The notes beneath the pieces were generated by a model, which was given only the letters and a program-made list of their open reading frames with translations, was not told the DNA's origin and ran no database searches. Made by a program: the position numbers and the translations under genes. A stretch of DNA of 64,000 nt from CAVYWD01 sp963772225 (GTDB taxonomy: Bacteria > Myxococcota > Myxococcia > Myxococcales > UBA5297), in NCBI GenBank assembly GCA_963772225.1, contig CAVYWD010000002.1, positions 992,001 through 1,056,000 of the forward strand, read 5' to 3'. Shown piece by piece: positions 26,801 to 35,260 of this stretch (positions are counted from its first letter, which is position 1; each line of letters starts with the position of its first letter).

Positions 26801-29800
26801 CTAAGCCCCGCAGAATCGGGCGTAGCCGCAGTGGAGCGCTCGGCAGCGCGCGGGCGGAAGCCGACTCGGCGCGGCCGCGCCCGGCCCCGAGAGGGCGCGC
26901 GAAGCGAGCGCCTGCACCGCCCACTTGAGCGCGGCCTGGCTTTCGGCCGCCGGCGCCGACAGCTCGCGCGCCGCGCCATCCTCCAGAAAACCCAGGACGC
27001 CTCGGGTCGGCACCTGCGCGGGGAACAGCGCCCGGGCGACCGAGGTGAGCCAGGCGAGCCACAGCGCCGCCCCCCCGGCGTCCGCCGAAGCGGACGCGAG
27101 CGCCCAGACGCCCACCGCGACGGCGGAGCCGTCGGCGAGCACGGCCAGGAGGTCCAGCGTTCCCCTCACCAGCGCCGCGCCTCCGTCGACGGGGACCTTC
27201 AGCGCCGCCGGAACCGAGCGCCAGACGCGCGCCCCGCCCGAAGGAGCGAGCCCGCGAAACGGCGCCGACTGGAGAAGCTCGCCCCAGGGCCCGCTCCAGT
27301 CCTCGGGAGGCGCCCCGGCGCCCTCGCGCGCGAGCGGCCGCGGCGACGGCTCGGCGAGGCCCGCGGCCCAGCGCAGGTGATACCGGCGGGGGCAGCTCGC
27401 GTGATCCAGCACTTGAGGCAGGGACAGCGCCAGCGCCTCGCTTTGCAGGCGCAGCGCGGGGGCCGCGGCCGCGGGCGACGCGGCGGCCGATGCCGCAGGC
27501 GTGGGCTCGAGCGGGGGCGCCGGCGACTCCAGAGGCGCCGCTCGCGAGACCGGCCGGAGGGTGAGCAGGCGCGACTCGCCGCCCGCCGCGGCGAAGACGT
27601 CCAGGTGATCGCGCCAGGTGCCGCTCTTGCGCGCGGCGTCGCCGCTGAGCACGAGCAGGTCGCGGGCCCGCGTGGCCGCCACGTAGAAGAGCCGCTCCGA
27701 CTCGGCGGCCTGGCGCGACGCGAGGGCCTCGCCGACGCGGGCCGACGCGCGGGTGGCCAGCGCGCGCCCGTCCTCTCCGAGCGGCCGGACGCAGAGCCCG
27801 AGGGCGCGGTCGTAGAGCACCGAGTCGCGGGCCGAAGGCGGCGGGGCGGCGCACTCCGGCACGAAGACGACCGGGAACTCCAGGCCCTTGGATTGGTGGA
27901 TGGTCATCAGGCGCACGGCGAGCGGGTCGCTCTCGTCCAGCACCTGCGCCTGGGCTTCGCGCGCCTGGAGCGCGGCCAGCTCCTCGAGCCTCCGGGCGGC
28001 CGACCAGGGATCCGGCGGGTCGACCCGACGGGCCCACTCGACCAGCTTTCGGGCGTTGGCCGCGCGCTGCTCGCCCTCGAGGCCGGCGGCCAGGACCGCG
28101 TCGAAATCCAACCCGGCGATGGCCATCTCCAACGTCCGCCACACCGGCATCCGGGCGCTCGCCGGCCGCAGCCACGACCACAGGGCGAGGAAGCGCTCGA
28201 CCCGCGCTCGCTCCGGCGCCTCCACGGGCGAGAGGTCCTCGGCGAGCTTCCCCAGCGAGAAGCGCCGCTCCAGCGCCAGGCGGCCGAGTGAGACGTCCGA
28301 GAGGCCGACCAGGGGAGAGCGCAGGACGCAGGCGAGCGCGAATCGGTCGGACGGGTGGCCCAGCAGCCCCAGGAGCGCCCGCAGGTCCAAGATCTCTGGC
28401 GCCCGGAAGAACCCGCTCCCGCGGATGACGACGTGGGGGATGGCGCGCGCCGCGAGCGCTCGGCGAAAGAGGTGGAGATGGGTGAAGCGTCGGAAGAGCA
28501 CCGCGAGGTCGCGCCCCTGAGCCGCCCGGAGCTCTTCTCCGACCCGGTCGCGCCCGACGACGCCAGGAGCCCCCGGCGCGAGCAGAGACGCGATGCGCTC
28601 GGCCACCGCCTCCGCCTCCAGCGCGCGGCGCTCGTCGCCGGTACCGCCCTCGGTGACGAGCAGCTCGGCGCAGGGCCCGGGCGGGCCCGCGGGACGCCAG
28701 GCCGTCAGGTCGTCGCGCTCGGGCGCGTAGCCGACCCGCCACGGAGGAATCTTCGGCGAGGGTGACAGCACCTGGGCGAAGAGCGCGTTGAAGAGCGAGA
28801 GGAGCGCGGGGCGCGAGCGGCGGTTCTGCCGCAGGAACTCCACCCGCCCCTCCCCCGCCTCGAGGCGCGCCGCGAGCGCGCCGAAGACCGACACGTCGGC
28901 ACCGCGAAACTCATAGATGCTCTGCTTGGGGTCGCCCACGCAGGCGAGGAGACCCGGCTCGAGCGGCAGCGCGTCGAAGGCGGGGCCGTCCACCGGCCGC
29001 GGCGCCCCCTGGCGGCGCTCGCAGAGGAGCGCGAGGAGGTCGAGCTGCAGCCGGTTCGTGTCCTGAAACTCGTCGACGAGGAGGACGCCCAGGCGGTCCT
29101 GCTCCTCCCGGCGGAGGGCGCCGTCGGAGCGGAGCAGGTCGCGGGCCGCTCGGATCAAGTCGGCGAAGTCGAGAGCGCCCTGCCGCTCCTTCTCCGCGCG
29201 GTAGCGCTCCTCCACCTCTCGCAAGAGGGCGGCCAGGTCTTCCTGAAGCGGGGCGGCCAGGACCTCGGCGCACGCCTCTTCGAAGGTCGAGAGGCACTCG
29301 TCGCGCAGGGCCTTGAGCCGCTCCTTGTCGGCGCGCGGCACCGAGCGCAGGTCGATGGAGGACCGCAGCTCGGAGGCGATGGCGAGCGCCCGCCCAGCGC
29401 CGTCCGCGCCCAAGCTCTCGAGCTCGCCCAAAAGGTCGGCGGCGCGAGAGCGCAGGAGGTCGAGCCCGCGCTGGGCGGGCCGCGCCAGCTCGGATCGCAG
29501 GGCAAAGGTCAGCGCGTCGCGCGCGGGGCCGAAGGGCACCTCGGGCTTTGCGGCCGGCAGGCTCTCCGACGAAAGCCCGTCCTCGCCGAGCTGGGCGCTC
29601 AAGCGCCCGAGGACCTCGACGAGCCCCGCGCCGTGCTCGCCCCTCGCGCGCAGGCCGAGCGACCGCAGGAGCCGCTTCGCGCGCTCGAGCCCGGGCCCCT
29701 CGCCTTCGAGGTCGCGCAAGACCTTGAGCTCGGCCACACGATCGAAAAGCTCTCGGGCGCCCACCTCGTCGAGCAGGCGGAAGCGCGGGTCGAGGCCGGC

Positions 29801-30232
29801 CTCCACCGCGCGGCGCCGCAGGAGGTCGGAGCAGAGGGCATGGAAGGTCCCCACGAAGGCGCTGCTCAGGTCCGCGCCCACCTTCGCCCAGAAGGCGAGC
29901 GGCGGCGGCCGGACGTCGAACCACGCGAGCGAGGCCAGGAGGTCGGGCTCGTCCGCCTCGCCGTCGGCGAGCGCCCGGACGCGCTGGCGCAGGCGGTCCT
30001 TCATCTCCGCCGCGGCCTTCTCGGTGAAAGTCACCGCCGCCAGGCGAGCGGGAGGGATGGGCGTCCGGTCGCGCCGCGCTCCGCCCAAGGCGTGCAGCGC
30101 CAGGGAGACCAGGCTGTGCGTCTTGCCGGCGCCGGCCCCGGCGACGAGCGCCAGGTTCTCGGAGAGCGAGAGGTAGGGCTCGGCCTGGCGGGCCTGGGCC
30201 GATGCGTCGTCTTGAGGTCTCGCGGGGCTCAC
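26801..30232 (-). CDS. addA: AddA-like UvrD-type helicase with degenerate nuclease domain
   Basis: Helicase subunit for processing double-strand ends before recombination. About 1143 residues with the SF1 motifs: Walker A LVAGAGAGKTHSLVSLALHA, VTFTEKAAAEMKDRL, FVGTFHALCSDLLRR, Walker B GVLLVDEFQDTNRLQLDLLA, ACVGDPKQSIYEFRGADV, LRQNRRSRPALLSLFN, SKGLEFPVVFVPE and YVAATRARDLLVLSG. The C-terminal RecB-family nuclease fold is recognisable (CPRRYHLRWAAGL, GTLDLLAVLADGSAVAVGVW) but the DxK catalytic part is lost. AddB lies 11 kb away on the same strand. GTG 30232 is the likely start; no good ribosome site is visible. Confidence 0.87.
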   Translation of the reverse strand: MSPARPQDDASAQARQAEPYLSLSENLALVAGAGAGKTHSLVSLALHALGGARRDRTPIPPARLAAVTFTEKAAAEMKDRLRQRVRALADGEADEPDLLASLAWFDVRPPPLAFWAKVGADLSSAFVGTFHALCSDLLRRRAVEAGLDPRFRLLDEVGARELFDRVAELKVLRDLEGEGPGLERAKRLLRSLGLRARGEHGAGLVEVLGRLSAQLGEDGLSSESLPAAKPEVPFGPARDALTFALRSELARPAQRGLDLLRSRAADLLGELESLGADGAGRALAIASELRSSIDLRSVPRADKERLKALRDECLSTFEEACAEVLAAPLQEDLAALLREVEERYRAEKERQGALDFADLIRAARDLLRSDGALRREEQDRLGVLLVDEFQDTNRLQLDLLALLCERRQGAPRPVDGPAFDALPLEPGLLACVGDPKQSIYEFRGADVSVFGALAARLEAGEGRVEFLRQNRRSRPALLSLFNALFAQVLSPSPKIPPWRVGYAPERDDLTAWRPAGPPGPCAELLVTEGGTGDERRALEAEAVAERIASLLAPGAPGVVGRDRVGEELRAAQGRDLAVLFRRFTHLHLFRRALAARAIPHVVIRGSGFFRAPEILDLRALLGLLGHPSDRFALACVLRSPLVGLSDVSLGRLALERRFSLGKLAEDLSPVEAPERARVERFLALWSWLRPASARMPVWRTLEMAIAGLDFDAVLAAGLEGEQRAANARKLVEWARRVDPPDPWSAARRLEELAALQAREAQAQVLDESDPLAVRLMTIHQSKGLEFPVVFVPECAAPPPSARDSVLYDRALGLCVRPLGEDGRALATRASARVGEALASRQAAESERLFYVAATRARDLLVLSGDAARKSGTWRDHLDVFAAAGGESRLLTLRPVSRAAPLESPAPPLEPTPAASAAASPAAAAPALRLQSEALALSLPQVLDHASCPRRYHLRWAAGLAEPSPRPLAREGAGAPPEDWSGPWGELLQSAPFRGLAPSGGARVWRSVPAALKVPVDGGAALVRGTLDLLAVLADGSAVAVGVWALASASADAGGAALWLAWLTSVARALFPAQVPTRGVLGFLEDGAARELSAPAAESQAALKWAVQALASRALSGPGAAAPSRLPPARCRALHCGYARFCGA

Positions 30233-30371
30233 TGCGCGCGGCTTGAGGAAGGTCGGAGGCGAAGGCCGAAGAGAGCCCCGAAGTGGGGCGCGCGGCAGCG
30301 TACCACGGCCGCGCACCCCGCCTACCGGTCTGCCGAATGTCAGTGCGCGCCCCCGCGACGGCGCTGCGAAA

Positions 30372-31370
30372 TCAGGGGCTCGGGCAGCCAATCCGCTGGG
30401 TGCCGATGGCAACGTCGTCGATCCACAGGGTCCGGGCGTCGTCGGCCTGATACGACTCCCAGCCGACGTCGATGCGCTCGAAGGTCGGGGCCGTCCAGGT
30501 GAAGCTGGCGCTCTGCTGCGAGCAGCCCTGGCCGGTCCCGTACATGGCCAGGTCAGTGAGCTCCGAGCCGTCGAGCCAGAATTGCATCTTGTTGGCGGCG
30601 CCGTTGAAGCGCCATTCGACGCAGGCCCAACGTCCGGTCGGAACGACTTTCTTATCCGAATGCATCCAGCAATCGCTCCCGACTCCCACGGGCGGGCTCT
30701 GGTAGAAATCCGGCGTGTCGTAATTGGCCATGAGCTGGCTGCCCACGAACGTACCGCCGTCGGAGATGGGGAGCTGGCCGCCGTATCGATAGACGGAGTG
30801 GTAGCTCTGTCCCGGCACGAGCCCGTAGCCGTCGATGAAGGTCCAGTGCACGCTCGTGGATGGGGCCGACTCCAGCCAGGTCATCATCCTCCCGTAGAGG
30901 TCGTTTCCGCTCACCGGGAGGTTTCTGGCGTACCCGAGCATGGCCGACCGATATCCGCTGGCGGCTCCGACCGCCACCTTCAGCGAGTGCGAGCCGCTGT
31001 GCGCCCGGGTGCTGTCGACCGCGATGGCGCCTTGTGGCGCGTTGGTCAAAGAGACGCTCCAAGGGCTGCCCGGCGCCGCGCCGACCGCGTCGCTTTCGAA
31101 GTCGTCGCACACCAGCGCGCCCGAGCATGGGTTCGACGCGCCCGCGTCGGCGCCCGCGCTGGACCCTGCGTCGACCGGCGGCGCTCCCGCGTCCGCGCCC
31201 GAATGCCTCGCATCGCCCGCGGGCTCGGCGCTCGCGTCCGCGCGTACGGCAACGCCGCCGTCGGCATCAGCTCCCGAGCCTGCAGCAGGCTCGGCAATAA
31301 CGCAGGCCGACGCGCTGATCGCGAGGGCGACGAGAACGGCGGTACCTGGCACGTGGCGCATCGTGAGCAT
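30372..31370 (-). CDS. Secreted lipoprotein, beta-jelly-roll-like
   Basis: A 332-residue lipoprotein of unknown function. The signal (RHVPGTAVLVALAISASAC) ends in a lipobox cysteine; a low-complexity Ala/Asp/Gly linker of about 60 residues follows; the rest is beta-rich with LVCDDFESDAVGAAPGSPWS, HSGSHSLKVAVGAASGYR, MQFWLDGSELTDLA and TLWIDDVAIGTQRIGC, the layout of concanavalin-like sugar-binding or polysaccharide-lyase-like domains. No catalytic residues can be named. ATG 31370 with GAGG 5 bases upstream was chosen; ATG 31361 is nearly as good. Confidence 0.75.
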   Translation of the reverse strand: MLTMRHVPGTAVLVALAISASACVIAEPAAGSGADADGGVAVRADASAEPAGDARHSGADAGAPPVDAGSSAGADAGASNPCSGALVCDDFESDAVGAAPGSPWSVSLTNAPQGAIAVDSTRAHSGSHSLKVAVGAASGYRSAMLGYARNLPVSGNDLYGRMMTWLESAPSTSVHWTFIDGYGLVPGQSYHSVYRYGGQLPISDGGTFVGSQLMANYDTPDFYQSPPVGVGSDCWMHSDKKVVPTGRWACVEWRFNGAANKMQFWLDGSELTDLAMYGTGQGCSQQSASFTWTAPTFERIDVGWESYQADDARTLWIDDVAIGTQRIGCPSP

Positions 31371-31542
31371 CGAGTCCTCGAAAGAGCGGGCGCCGCGCTC
31401 GAGGCTCGAAAGGGGCTGCCGAGCGCGGGCCAAGGTTCGGTCGCCCGTTAGAGGTGCTTCGCCGCGCTTCGGGTCATGCGGCTGCGCCTTCTTCACGAAG
31501 AGGCCTCGAATTCGGGATTTGAGGCTTCGCTCAGAATCCATT

Positions 31543-32349
31543 TCACTCATCCCCAATGGGTGGGTGAGCCTTGGCCAGCAGGGCTCCTGCGCCCCAATCA
31601 GCCCCGAGCCTGGATTCAAGGATGAGCTCGTGTGGCGGCCCCCGGAATCGTGCGCCGGGATTTATTGCTTCTTGAACGTGTATTCGGGGGTATTCGGTGT
31701 TTCGGGGCGCGGGGCGCGGGGCGTTGGGCGCGCTAAACGCCATTGGATATTTTATGAGAAGGCGGCCGCGGCCCTTCGGCGCAGAAAGCTTGAGCGAAAA
31801 AAGGGTTTCGCGCATGCATTCGGCAAATTCAGAATTCGACTTCAGTTCGCTGTCGTCAGTGAACTTGACGTCTTCGACCAAGCCGCCCAGGCTTTCGTCC
31901 CCAATCACGGACATCTCGAAGATGAGCTTTCCGGATGGCAGGTCCTTCCCTTGGCCCATCTCCTGACATTCGTGAAAGAGCGGCACGAGCTCCCTCATGG
32001 CGCTGCTGACCTGCTTCCGGACGTTGCTCTCGTCCTAGGTCCCGTCTTCGGCGGACTTGGTCTGGCCAACTTCGGGCCGACCTTGTCCCGTCGAGCCAGC
32101 CGTCTGAGCGAGACTCGCTAGAATTGCCTTCATCAGCTCCCTTCTCTGCTCGGTGTCCCATTTAGAGGCGGGAGCCTCTGCCGGCGGCACGCCGGCGAGG
32201 GCGGAAGTTGCAGCTTTCTGGGGCTTGCCCTTGCCGGCAAGGGCGCTCGACTCGTCTTGAACCGGTCTCCTCGGGTCTGGAATCGCGCCGCCTTCGAGAT
32301 GCTGCGGTCGCATGGAACTCCAGAGAATCGCCGAAACGATTGCCGCCAC
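31543..32349 (-). pseudogene. TonB-C/AgmX-like protein gene interrupted by a stop codon
   Basis: Two stretches in the same frame are separated only by a TAG at 32035-32037. The first begins at a GTG (32349) with a short hydrophobic segment (AAIVSAILWSS) and a polar linker. The second continues DESNVRKQVSSAMRELVPLF, HECQEMGQGKDLPSGKLIF, SEFAECMRETLFSLKLSAP and GRLLIKYPMAFS, the pattern of the C-terminal domain found in myxobacterial AgmX/PglI-type proteins. After YPMAFS an unrelated tail of about 55 residues follows, so the 3' end is also disturbed. A stop codon lies just upstream of the GTG, and the N-terminus looks cut at the 32350 junction. Base composition is visibly more AT-rich than in the surroundings. 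Confidence 0.65.
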
Positions 32350-32354
32350 TCCAG

Positions 32355-32537
32355 CCGGTGCTCAAGGTCGATCACGTGAGCGTGGTCGGCTCGGGGACCT
32401 ACGGCGTCTCGCTGCGCGGCAGCGGCGCGTTCACCGCGGACTCGCAGGCGCTGACCGTCTCCGGCTCGGCGAAGGAGGCGATGCGGATCCTCCCGCGGCT
32501 CGCCACGAACGTCCCCTCCGGCAGCTACACCGGGAAT
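32355..32537 (+). pseudogene. Fragment of a parallel beta-helix protein
   Basis: About 61 residues read as a coherent piece: PVLKVDHVSVVGSGTYGVSL, GSGAFTADSQALTVSGSAKE, NVPSGSYTGNAVD. Such GSGTYGV and SGSYTGNAV patterns are typical of right-handed beta-helix surface proteins. It has no start or end of its own and is squeezed between two minus-strand gene fragments, so it is a broken piece joined by rearrangement. Confidence 0.5.
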
Positions 32538-32820
32538 GCGGTGGACTTGCCAAACATCTTGCCCGCGAGGGCGGCCACCATTCCGAGCGCCATGAACGTG
32601 GCGCCGAGCCCGACGACGAAGACCCGCGAGAACACGAACGCTCGCAGCACGCCGGGCTTCTCCTCCTTGCGGCCCGCGACGAAGCTCATCATGAGCGGAA
32701 TCATCGCGAGCACGCACGGATTCGACGCGGTGAGCATCCCGCCTACGACACGGCGACCAAGGCCAGCCGCAGACTGGTGTGGATGTACTGGCCGGCGTTG
32801 CTGACGAATTGGTCGAGCAC
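32538..32820 (-). pseudogene. ccdA/dsbD-like transmembrane protein, truncated and frameshifted
   Basis: From a GTG at 32820, 3 bases after the thioredoxin stop, the frame reads VLDQFVSNAGQYIHTSLRLA then is lost near 32745; adding one base restores GGMLTASNPCVLAMIPLMMS, the first helix of CcdA-type electron-transfer proteins with its proline-cysteine motif. Two helices follow (FSRVFVVGLGATFMALGMVA) and the homology stops at about 32538, where the beta-helix fragment begins on the other strand. The intact protein would pass electrons to the thioredoxins encoded beside it. Confidence 0.7.
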
Positions 32821-32823
32821 TCG

Positions 32824-33135
32824 CTATCCGCTTTTCGCGGCGGCCGTCGTCAGCCAGGTGGCGATCTCCGGCGCCGGGGAGATGCGGCCCGAGCACTTCA
32901 CCTCGCCGTCGACGACGAGGGCCGGTGTGGTCATGACGCCGTACTTCATGATCTCGTCAATCTTCTCGACCTTCTCGAGCGACGCCTGCAAGCCGGCCTG
33001 AGCGATGGCCTTCTCCGCTTCGGCGTAGAGCTTCTTGCACTTGGCGCAGCCGGTTCCGAGCACCTTCACGGGAACGACCTTTCGGTCGTCACCTGCCGGG
33101 TCCGGCTGCGCGGGTCGATTGGATTCCAGATTCAT
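32824..33135 (-). CDS. Small thioredoxin-like redox protein
   Basis: A 103-residue protein with the thioredoxin-like fold of the redox-active disulfide protein 2 group: PVKVLGTGCAKCKKLYAEAE holds the CxxC site, and MTTPALVVDGEVKCSGRIS the cis-proline and a further cysteine. GAGGAG precedes ATG 33135. Such proteins are often encoded beside arsenic and UPF0718 permease genes. It lies 10 bases after the permease gene and is the last intact gene of the operon. Confidence 0.88.
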   Translation of the reverse strand: MNLESNRPAQPDPAGDDRKVVPVKVLGTGCAKCKKLYAEAEKAIAQAGLQASLEKVEKIDEIMKYGVMTTPALVVDGEVKCSGRISPAPEIATWLTTAAAKSG

Positions 33136-33145
33136 GGCGAACTCC

Positions 33146-34231
33146 TCACAACACGAGGTTGAACACGTACCCGACCACCAGGATCCCGAGAGCAACGATG
33201 GCCGCGAAGGTCGCGATGAGCGGTACCTTGAGTACCTTCCGCAGGATGATCATCTCGGGCAGCGACAGCCCGATGACCGACATCATGAACGCGAGCACCG
33301 TGCCGAGAGCCGCGCCCTTTCCGAGCAACGCCTGCACGATGGGGATGATGCCAGCGGCATTCGAGTACATCGGCACGCCGATGAGCACCGCGAGCGGCAC
33401 CGACCACCAGGCGCTCTTGCCCATGATGGAGGCCATGAAGTCCTGGGGCACGTAGCCGTGGATGCCCGCGCCGACCGCGATGCCGCCGAGGACATAGGGC
33501 CAGACCTTGCCCACGATGTCCTTCACCGCCTCGCGACCCAGTCGCACCCGCTCGCCCCAGGTCACCGAGGCCTCGCCACCTGCCTGCGCCGCGCCCACCG
33601 GCGTCTGGTAGACCCAGCCCTCCACCCAGCGCTCGAGCTTCAGGCGCCCGATCACCCAGCCCGCGGCCATGGCGATGACGAGGCCAGTGCCCAAGTAGAG
33701 CGCCGCCACCTTCCAGCCAAACAGGCCGAAGAGCAGCACCAGCGCGACCTCGTTCACCATCGGCGCCGAGATGAGGAACGAGAAGGTCACGCCCAGCGGA
33801 ACGCCGGTCGTCACGAAGCCGATGAAGAGCGGCACCGCAGAGCAGGAGCAGAACGGGGTCACGACCCCCAGCAGCGAGCCCATCACGTTGCCCACCGTCT
33901 CGCGCTTGCCGGCGAGGATGCGGCGCGTCCGCTCCGGAGTGAAAAACGAGCGCACGATGCCGACGCCGAAGACCACGACGGTCAACAGCATCAGGACTTT
34001 CGGCGCTTCGTAGACGAAGAACTCGACCGCCGAGGAGAGGTGGTTCCCCGGGGCCATGGAGAAGGCGCCGTAGGTGACCCACTTCGCCAGGGCATCGAGG
34101 TGCCGGTAGACCACCCACCAACCAGCGACGCCGACGGCGACCGCGAGCACCTGGACAAGGCGTGCTCGACGAACGGCTGGCGCCTTGACCGCTTCGCTTA
34201 CCGAAATGCTCTGGTTCTCGTGCGCAATCAT
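33146..34231 (-). CDS. UPF0718/ArsP-like permease
   Basis: Inner-membrane permease of 361 residues with about eight helices. The family signature is GVVTPFCSCSAVPLFIGFVT followed by FSFLISAPMVNEVALVLLFG; a second half repeats GVPMYSNAAGIIPIVQALLG and SLPEMIILRKVLK. Relatives include ArsP, which exports trivalent organoarsenicals, and other permeases of unknown or metal substrate. The arsenic genes upstream favour an arsenic role. Its ATG (34231) overlaps the stop of the broken thioredoxin gene. Confidence 0.87.
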   Translation of the reverse strand: MIAHENQSISVSEAVKAPAVRRARLVQVLAVAVGVAGWWVVYRHLDALAKWVTYGAFSMAPGNHLSSAVEFFVYEAPKVLMLLTVVVFGVGIVRSFFTPERTRRILAGKRETVGNVMGSLLGVVTPFCSCSAVPLFIGFVTTGVPLGVTFSFLISAPMVNEVALVLLFGLFGWKVAALYLGTGLVIAMAAGWVIGRLKLERWVEGWVYQTPVGAAQAGGEASVTWGERVRLGREAVKDIVGKVWPYVLGGIAVGAGIHGYVPQDFMASIMGKSAWWSVPLAVLIGVPMYSNAAGIIPIVQALLGKGAALGTVLAFMMSVIGLSLPEMIILRKVLKVPLIATFAAIVALGILVVGYVFNLVL

Positions 34232-34493
34232 CGCTGCCCCAGTCGCTCGCTCACGGCGCGCGAAATCTCGGGAAAGTCCACGAACCCCGCCGTCGGCAAG
34301 GACGATGAGCGGTATCGAGCGCATCCGGTAGCGCTCGGCGAGCTGCTCGTTGCTCTCGATGCGAATATCGAGGACATGGTCTTCCAGCCGGTCGCCGAGC
34401 TCGCGCGCGGCTTGCACTGCTCGCAGTCGCCCATCCCGAAGCCAGTCCGAGGACCAGCCCTACGAGCCACAGGCGCCTGCCGGGCGCCTTCAT
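34228..34493 (-). pseudogene. Broken thioredoxin-family gene
   Basis: Three frames are needed to read it. A signal sequence (MKAPGRRLWLVGLVLGLASG) starts at 34493; a second frame gives GDCEQCK with the CxxC; the next gives AARELGDRLEDHVLDIRIES and RYRMRSIPLIVLADGG; the last 19 residues (FVDFPEISRAVSERLGQR) are in the earlier frame again. Residues between the signal and the CxxC are missing. Its start overlaps the arsM stop (ATGA), and its stop overlaps the permease start. Confidence 0.7.
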
Positions 34494-34816
34494 CGGCGTG
34501 GCTTCGTTGCCTCGATGTCCGCCGATGCCACGTACTTTTCCGCTCCGGAGCCAGGGATCCACTCTGCAATGACAGCGCGGCTCTCCTCCTTCACGTCAAT
34601 GCGGACCTGCTTGAAGCCAGCGTCCTGGAGGTAGGAGCGAAGATCCTCGACCCTGGCTGCGCCCGCGATGCAGCCAGTGGCGCCGCCGCGTCGCGGACGA
34701 GCTTCGGAGGCATCTTCGCGGTCGCGACGACGTCGGAGATCGCCAAACGTCCGCCTGGCTTCAACACCCGGAATGCCTCGCGGAAGACAGCTTCCTTGTC
34801 CGGCGAAAGGTTGAGC
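34490..34816 (-). pseudogene. arsM: arsM (arsenite methyltransferase) 3' remnant
   Basis: Only the C-terminal third remains. It reads LNLSPDKEAVFREAFRVLKP, GGRLAISDVVATAKMPP, then shifts frame near 34690 and continues ARVEDLRSYLQDAGFKQVRI and IPGSGAEKYVASADIEATKP to a stop at 34490. The methyltransferase core with the S-adenosylmethionine site and the first cysteines are gone. The remnant begins directly at the arsC stop codon, so a deletion joined the end of arsC to the middle of arsM. Confidence 0.8.
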
Positions 34817-35260
34817 TCATGGTTCTTCTCCTGTGACGCGTCGGCCCGAGTCGAGCTCGGCGCGCAGCGCTTCGATTCGGCTGCGGATGGCGTCCCGCGC
34901 GCTGCGAAATCTCGCCAATCGCGCCTCCGGCGTGACCGTCGGGTCGCCGGTGGCGGGGTCAGGCAGCCCCCAGTGCAGGCGTCGCGCCTCGCCCAGGAAC
35001 AGCGGGCACTCCTCCTCACCGCACAAAGTGACGACGGTATCGACCTCGGCAGCGGGGATCTCGCCGACGGCCTTCGACCGATGCTGCGAGATGTCGATGC
35101 CGATCTCCCTGAGCACTGCGATCGCCTCGGGGCGGACGCTCGTGGGGCGGGAGCCGGCGGACCAGACCTTCACCTCGGACGGCAGCAGCGCGCGGGCGAT
35201 GCCCTCGGCCATCTGGCTGCGCGCCGAATTGGCGACACAGAGGAAGAGGACGCCGTTCAT
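34817..35260 (-). CDS. arsC: Arsenate reductase (thioredoxin-coupled type)
   Basis: Reduces arsenate to arsenite. The 147-residue protein has the low-molecular-weight phosphatase fold: LFLCVANSARSQMAEGIARA holds the CX5R loop with Cys8, and TLCGEEECPLF holds Cys80 and Cys85 for the disulfide relay. DPATGDP is the family's later motif. It overlaps acr3 by ATGA. The neighbouring thioredoxins would be the natural electron donors. Confidence 0.95.
   Translation of the reverse strand: MNGVLFLCVANSARSQMAEGIARALLPSEVKVWSAGSRPTSVRPEAIAVLREIGIDISQHRSKAVGEIPAAEVDTVVTLCGEEECPLFLGEARRLHWGLPDPATGDPTVTPEARLARFRSARDAIRSRIEALRAELDSGRRVTGEEP

Noticed and set aside
26676..28742. purA frame open upstream for about 690 more codons
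   Set aside because: The extension is Arg/Gly/Ala-rich noise in a shifted frame of the addA gene; the ATG at 26675 has a ribosome site and the exact PurA N-terminus.
32035..32037. TAG recoded as an amino acid
   Set aside because: No sign of pyrrolysine genes or context; the gene is damaged at both ends too, so a plain stop in a pseudogene is simpler.
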